A stretch of 64,000 nt of DNA, from contig KK106987.1 in NCBI GenBank assembly GCA_000611775.1, positions 1,116,001-1,180,000 of the forward strand. The letters are read 5' to 3'. Source of the stretch: Umbilicaria muhlenbergii. Lineage: Eukaryota; Ascomycota; Lecanoromycetes; Umbilicariales; Umbilicariaceae. The position numbers and the translations under genes are program-made. Below are positions 58,352-64,000 of the stretch, in pieces (the stretch's first letter is position 1; every line of letters starts with the position of its first letter). The notes beneath the pieces were generated by a model. That model was not told the origin of the DNA and ran no database searches. It saw only the letters and a program-made list of their open reading frames with translations.

Positions 58352-59329
58352 ATGCAGTTCTCCATGCTCGCGCTCACTGCGGCGCTCGCCAGCCTCGCGT
58401 CTGCCATCACCGTGCCCGGTGGTAGCAATCCCAGCGGAAACTCCATCACCCTCCCCTTCGGCGGCCAGATCGTCCCAGTCGGCACCCCTTTTACCATCAC
58501 CTGGACCGTACGTACCAAACCTCTCCAATCACGCTGACCAATGTCCCCCGTACTGACCTCTCTTCCACAGCCCACAACCACGGGAACGGTAACACTCGTC
58601 CTCCTCCAAGGCCCAAGCACCAACGTCCTCCCGATCGCCTACATTGCGCAAAATATCACCAACACCGGCAAGTACCAATGGACGCCGCCCACCTTGCTCG
58701 CGCCTGACACGACTCACTATGGCATCGAGCTCATCGTGGACGCCACCCAAGCTTACCAATACACGGCCCAGTTCGGCATCTCGAACCCGTCGTACTCGTC
58801 TGTCTCGTCCGCATCTACGTCCGCAACCACATCCACCCTCTCATCGTCTGCCTCTTCAGCCTCCTCATCCACATCCACCCCATCATCCACATTCACCACC
58901 TCCACCTCCCAATCCACCTCCAACACCTCCACCTCATCCGCCCCCCTCATCATAGTCATCACCACCCTAAACGCCTCCACCTCGACCTCTACCTCCACAT
59001 CCCTCTCCTCCCTCTCCTCCCCCATCTCTTCCATCTCCCCGGCCGCAAATTCCACCTACCACGCCCCCGTCTCCGCGCTCACAACCACCGCCTCCGCCCC
59101 CGTCTCCCTCTCCTCCAGCACCACAATCGTCTCCGGCACCAAAACCGTCGTCGTCCCCGTCACGCTGCAGACTAGCGCCACTGCGACCGGCACTGTGGCG
59201 GCGGGCGGGTCGAGCACGAGTGCTGCGCCGGCGGTTCAGACGAAGACGGGGGCGGCGGGACGGGTTGGCGTTGCGGGGAGCGCGGTGGCGGGTTTGGGCG
59301 CTTTGATAGCGGCGTTGGTGTTGTTGTAG
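58352..59329 (+). CDS. GPI-anchored Ser/Thr-rich cell-wall protein (Kre9/Knh1-like N-terminal domain)
   Basis: Two exons (58352-58507, 58571-59329) give 304 residues. A signal peptide (MQFSMLALTAALASLASA) precedes the conserved extracellular domain of about 100 residues: FTITWTPTTTGTVTLVLLQG, then LPIAYIAQNITNTGKYQWTP, then GIELIVDATQAYQYTAQFGI. This is the pattern of the Ser-Thr-rich GPI family (PF10342). A long Ser/Thr tract, probably O-mannosylated, and a hydrophobic end (GSAVAGLGALIAALVLL) complete a GPI-anchored wall protein. The specific role is unknown; adhesion or glucan organisation are typical suggestions. The intron (58508-58570) falls after ITWT. Confidence 0.88.
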
Positions 59330-59618
59330 ACGGAGGGTTGGCGGGGGTTGGGTGTTTGGGGGTGGAAAGGCTGGTTTTACTGTTGGGTGTGGATAGGTTG
59401 GTTGGTTAATGAGTTCGTAGGGAAGGGATCGTCGATTTGTAGGATACCACTCTGTTCGTCTCTGATAGTTGTGTATCTTTCAATCTTCGAGAACGGCGAT
59501 ATTGTTCTGAATGTACATTACTTTCTCCCGCCATCTTCGGCAAAACCGTGACCATGATATCTATTCTCTCCAGCACCAAACCCCTTCAAACCCCACCCAG
59601 CTACCGCCATCCACCCCT

Positions 59619-62600
59619 TCACAAAACCCCCAACGCCCCAAACCCCGCCACAACATCCCGATCCACATTCCCCAGCCACTCCCTCGTAAACGCCTCCTCA
59701 CCCCCACACGCCTCAATCACGCCTCTCAACCTCTCCCGCACAAAATCCTTAACGTTCACCCGATGTACCGGATCCCCAAACGTAAGATCCCTCCTGCGCT
59801 CCTCCTCCGGCGCTTCCGGCCCCTCGCCCTTCAACCCCTCCGCATCCCAATAAACCAGACAGTCCGCGCCGTCCCGGTCTTCCATCCCCTCCATCAACTC
59901 GGTAACGACGTCCGTCCAGACCGTCATGAGCGACTGCAGCCGCCCCAGTATCCAGGCGTGGTGCGCAGAGCGCAGAGACAGGAAATTCGTCAGCGCGAGA
60001 CACATGAGTTTCCTCCGCTTCGGCTCGCCGATGTTTTCGAAATGGCCGAACCATTCCGTCAGCAGCCAGTCCATCGTCGACGGCAGATCGGAGGCTGGCG
60101 CCACCGTGGCGGCAACGGCTTGGATGAAGACTTCCGGGCTGGCGAACGCGATGCGCGCCAGCACGCTGAGGTAGTCCGTCTCGACCACGCCGTCGATGGT
60201 CGTGTGCATCCGGTTCGGACCCGTGCTCTGGTGTGCGTCGAAGCTCGAGCGCAGGCCGGTGAGGAGTTTGGCCAGGAAGCCCGTGGAGACGAGGCTGGTG
60301 GTGAGGAGGGCGACGGCGTCGGAGCCGCCGATGCTCTCGGCTGCGCGCACGAGGATCTCGACGAGGTGGGTGATGACGCCGTTGGCTTCGCGCTTGAGGG
60401 TGCCGAGGAGGGATGTGAAGGCGGTGAGGAAGCGGGTGCGGGTTTGGTCGGCGAGGATCTCGGATGGGGCGAGGATGAGGTAGGATTCGGTGATTTCGAG
60501 GGCTTTGCGGAGGTTTTCGGTGGCGAGGTCGAAGATGGGGAATAGGTGTTGGGAGAGGGAGAGCAGAGAAGAGGACGCCGGAGCGGGCGTCTGGATTAGG
60601 ATTGCAGACCACAGATCTAGGGCGTCCTCGAGGAGGTACACTTGTGTCTCGGAGTCAGGCTCGATGGAGCTCTGGATCAGCGGTAGGATAAGAGGGTGGT
60701 ATCTCCTGGATTCGTCTTTCATTGAGGTAATTAATGCGGCTAGGATGGTGAGGATGGACTGCTTCATGAGATATTCTTCCGCTGCTTGGCTCCAGAGTGG
60801 CGGTAGCAAGGAGATGATCTGATCCGCGAATGGTGATATGTGATGTTCCATCTTTACGACGATCACACTAATTGTATTCAGCAGAGCCATTTTCGTCTCG
60901 GAAAGATCCACTTCTTCAATCAGCGACATCAGAGCCCCCAATATGCCGGTGGCATATGGTATAAATGATTCGGCGGTAAATTCAAAGGGATCGACAACAG
61001 TTTTTAGCTGTCTTCCTGCAGTTACTCGCACTACCATATCATTGAGCTTGTCATCCTTATTTAGTAAGTGCTGGAAGATCTGATAGACCATAGGTCTGTT
61101 TAGACCCTCTTTGATTAGCAGCCATTGACCGAGGATAATCGCTATTCGCCGCCGCAGGATGTTGTAGCCTGACTGTTCGATCTGTACTTCTGATACAAGC
61201 GTGGAGTTCAGGAAAGCGCTGAAATCGAGCTCCTGGTCTAGAACAGGCGCCGCGAGGCCGATAGCAGCATAAATAGAGTCCTTCAGAAGAATGTTGGTGT
61301 TTTGCGGTGCTGTTGCCAGTCAGTCGCTGCCAAATACTTGAGAGGTTTCTTGTCTTACTAGCAACGGAGTAGAAGACATTCAGCAGCGGCTGTATTAGTA
61401 AGGCTTTGTAATTGATCATTAAGTCTAAGAAAAGCTTTTCCGCACATGACCTAACAGAAAATTCCCAGGCATCGCCTTCGCCTTCTTCTCTTCGCTCCCA
61501 GTCTTCTGGCTCTTCTTCCCAATCTCGGAGATCACTTGACCGAAACACGAAAAAGCGGGTGACGAGGGTCTCCATCATCTCGCGAGCACGGTCGTCAGTG
61601 AGCAGCTCGGTCTTCATCATTTCGGTGGATCGTTTCCGCTCATCCTTATCTTCAGCACGTTGATATTTAAACGTCTGCGCCGGACTGAATACCATCTTGG
61701 CACATGCGCGGAGTAGTAGCAGACCTTTGAGGGTTAACTTCTCCATAAAAGGTTTGTCAACCTCGTCTGCATCACCGTTGCTGCCAAGTTTCGCGGGTAC
61801 AGAGGCTGACTGAGAGCCAAAAGTCTCCCCAAATTTCATGATCAGGCCCCAATAGGCCAAAGCAAGACCAGTAGAGTCCGGCAGCAGTGCGTGGGCTGCA
61901 GGGTGAACTCTGACCATCTCCAGGTGCAGCTTTGACATCTGTACCACGTGCTTCTCGATCAGGGATTGGACATATGGGTTGATTTTCGCCGGTCCTTGCG
62001 CGACAAGAGAAAGCAAATCTCCGAACTGTGTCCGGAGAAGGGTCCAGAACTCATGGACTTCCTTGTGGCGATTTGGAAACTCGTAGCCGGCTATAAGCAA
62101 TCTTCTGAGGACTCTCAGCGCTAAGAGGCTCTGTTCGACATCTTCCAACGCACCCCCTTCGTCGTCACCTCCGCTCCGTAGGAAACTTCTCCACCTCTCT
62201 ACCTTGTCAACATAGATCCTCCCGAGTACATGAAAGATCTCAGGACTAGCAGACTGAAGACTCGCACGGGTTCTTTGTAACCGGCCCGTAGCAAGCTCTT
62301 TGATAATATAAAGTAAGACAAGAAGAACTCGTGGAAGATGTAAAGCATTTGCATCCGGCTGTGCTGCAGAACGCAGCAGACCGACAACAGAAGTGATTGC
62401 ATCTGGCCAATCGTGGGGGAACTCAAATCTGAGTATTTTGGCTACAACGAGAGCATTCTGTAAGGCAAGACGGCGGTCTGGTTCATTGATACCGCTTTCA
62501 AGGCATCGTGAGCGTATCAGGGTCTTCTCTTCTTTGCTGATAGCATTCGTGGCTGTCTTTCTCCAGTACTTGTCGATTCCATTTTTCAACTGGATGGCAC

Positions 62601-62781
62601 ACATGTAGCGTACCTCAACAGGCAGCGATGTATCGATGAATATAGTTTGTAAGGAGCTATAGAAACCCCCAGTCTTCTCCCAACTCTGAAGCTGCTGCGT
62701 GCCATTCCTCACCTGCTGCTGATCAGACGATGCCGCCGCCGACACCACCTGAAAGAGAAGCTGCGGTGTAAGTTCAGTCAT
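59619..62781 (-). CDS. KAP120: Importin-beta family karyopherin, Kap120/importin-11 type
   Basis: Two exons (61359-62781 and 59619-61309) give 1037 residues, matching the roughly 1030 of yeast Kap120. An importin-beta N-terminal domain lies at about 27-100 (VRNGTQQLQSWEKTGGFYSS, then VRYMCAIQLKNGIDKYWRK), which binds Ran-GTP. HEAT repeats fill the rest, with conserved stretches such as HDWPDAITSVVGLL, RRRIAIILGQWLLIKEGLNR and SLLPPLWSQAAEEYLMKQSI. An acidic loop (DWEEEPEDWERREEGEGD) lies near residue 420. Kap120 imports ribosome-assembly factors and other cargo into the nucleus. ATG 62781 is the first in-frame ATG. Long frames on the plus strand at 59.5-60.5 kb are GC-rich shadows. Confidence 0.92.
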
Positions 62782-63083
62782 CGCCTTGGCGGGCAAGGTC
62801 TACTCTTATACTGGGACCCACGCAGAGTAAGAGCAAATAGTAATGCTCCAGCTGAGACTGGTAAGACAGACATCTGAAGTAACTAGGCCATCCGCTGGGT
62901 TTTGAAACAAATCAACAAACTGCCGGGATCATTTAGCTTCCGCCGCTTGAATAGGGCTGAGGGCGCCTCGGCTTCAGCAAGTTGGCAGCCTTACGATATA
63001 TTCTCATTCCTAATCGCGAGCTGCAAATCACACTTCACTGTTGCTCACAGAGCTGACGCGCCTATGCTCATCATGCGGTTACA
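62782..63083. promoter_or_regulatory. Divergent promoter region of KAP120 and PEX2
   Basis: Only 302 bp separate the two start codons, so the genes must share or overlap promoters and leaders. No specific binding site could be named. Confidence 0.5.
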
Positions 63084-64000
63084 ATGACCTCTACAGATTT
63101 CGCTGCAGCGCAGCAACGAATAGCTGCTCGGCGCCAGCTGAGAGCTTCCGAGGTCCAGGCACACCTTGCCTCACAGCGCGACCATCATGCTTCGAACGCG
63201 CTCAGTAGATTACCTTTCCCTTTTGGCACGTTAGGACGAAACGGTTTGGAAGCTTGGGATACTATTAGAGGTCGGGAAGGTACCAGGCCAGCATTCCGTG
63301 TGGGACAAGTCGACGCTGAGCTTCTGGATGAGGAGCTTTTGGAGCTGCTCAAAGGACAAGTAGGGGACGCACTAAAGTACTTCGGGGTACGTTAAGTCTA
63401 GGCTGATTTATTGTAAGGGAATGATCTTAACTGTTTCTAGTCGCATTTACGAGAAGAATGGTCTCCCGAAATCCTACTGGCCTTGCGCGCAATCCTCTTC
63501 AAGTTGACAATCTGGGACCACAATGCTTCTTACGGCGCGGCTCTTGTGAACCTGCGGTATACAGATGCTCGACACAAGGGGCCGGTCCTTGCGGTTCCCA
63601 CAAAGTGGCAGAAAGCGGTCTATGGCCTTTTCACTGTTGGTGGACGATATGCTTGGAACAAGTGGGAAGACTGGCTCGTTGATCGAGAGGGCGGATATGA
63701 CGAGGTATGTGGCATCGCAGGGAGCAGAAAAATGCCTGCTGACCGAGGTCGCGTTTCTACAGCCAAGCCCGACCATCAAATCACTCTCACGTATATCCTC
63801 CATAGTCTCTACTACCCATTCAACAGCTGCCTTCGCCTCGTTCTTGGTCTTCCTATACAACGGACGCTATCGCACCCTGCTTGACCGCATCTTGCGTCTA
63901 CGCCTGGCCCCTCCCTCTAGCCAAGTTAGCCGCGAGGTTAGCTTCGAATACCTCAACCGCCAGCTAGTATGGCATGCTTTTACAGAATTTCTTCTTTTTC
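63084..64000 (+). CDS. PEX2: Peroxin-2 (Pex2), 5' part, runs off the window
   Basis: Three exons are visible (63084-63386, 63441-63704, 63763 to the edge). They encode the first 268 residues of the Pex2/Pex12-type N-terminal domain. Recognisable parts are AFRVGQVDAELLDEELLELL, REEWSPEILLALRAILFKL, TVGGRYAWNKWEDWLVD and FLVFLYNGRYRTLLDRILRL, followed by SFEYLNRQLVWHAFTEFLLF at the edge. Pex2 is a membrane-embedded RING ubiquitin ligase that, with Pex10 and Pex12, ubiquitinates the import receptor Pex5 on peroxisomes. The RING domain should lie beyond the right edge. The start at 63084 gives an in-phase three-exon reading with GT-AG introns of 54 and 58 bp. Confidence 0.88.

Noticed and set aside
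59511-60545. 344-codon plus-strand frame
   Set aside because: Antisense to KAP120, whose protein here is clearly conserved; the shadow is Arg/Pro-rich.

Overview
The window looks like chromosomal DNA of a filamentous ascomycete (Pezizomycotina, possibly Dothideomycetes; the class is a guess). Genes are monocistronic, lie on both strands, and carry several short GT-AG introns of about 45-175 bp. Products are typical of the group: CRH-type GH16 and GH5 cell-wall enzymes, GPI-anchored Ser/Thr-rich proteins, SANT/Myb-like proteins, Dom34, Kap120, Pex2, ribosomal protein S19 and a vacuolar-type alkaline phosphatase. I placed exon boundaries by hand from GT-AG sites, reading phase and protein family resemblance. 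Nothing here was confirmed by transcripts or database searches.

Layout, left to right. 0.6-3.1 kb: a small DUF1772 membrane protein and an ERD2/KDEL-receptor gene with a long acidic tail. 5.5-15.6 kb: a Myb-like regulator, a secreted FAD amine oxidase, a small unknown, Dom34, an aldo/keto reductase and a charged coiled-coil protein. 16.0-22.4 kb, all minus strand: a secreted unknown with a probable frame break, an F-box/CxxC protein, RPS19, and an unusual membrane-anchored alpha/beta-hydrolase fused to a tyrosine/dual-specificity phosphatase. 24.0-26.0 kb: an extra dihydroxy-acid dehydratase without an obvious mitochondrial leader. 29.0-34.8 kb: two divergent SANT-domain genes and a BTB/POZ protein. 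36.1-44.0 kb: a CRH glycosidase, an aldehyde dehydrogenase, a badly broken amidohydrolase pseudogene and a GH5 exo-glucanase. 46.0-49.2 kb: a strongly strand-asymmetric block of nested tandem repeats, including 35 units of 16 bp and 108 units of 8 bp. 50.0-64.0 kb: alkaline phosphatase, a large coiled-coil/membrane protein, a TENA/THI-4 protein, a GPI-anchored protein, Kap120 and the 5' part of Pex2, which runs off the right edge.

The genes do not form one pathway. There is a cell-wall theme (CRH, GH5 and a Kre9/Knh1-like GPI protein) and a housekeeping theme (ERD2, DOM34, RPS19, KAP120, PEX2, PHO8-like). No polyketide synthase, NRPS or terpene cyclase is visible, so the oxidoreductases and the extra dehydratase are not evidently part of a metabolite cluster. 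The most distinctive items are the repeat block, the hydrolase-phosphatase fusion, the dehydratase paralogue, the amidohydrolase relic, a pair of diverged dispersed repeats, and several very small or in-frame exons/introns.
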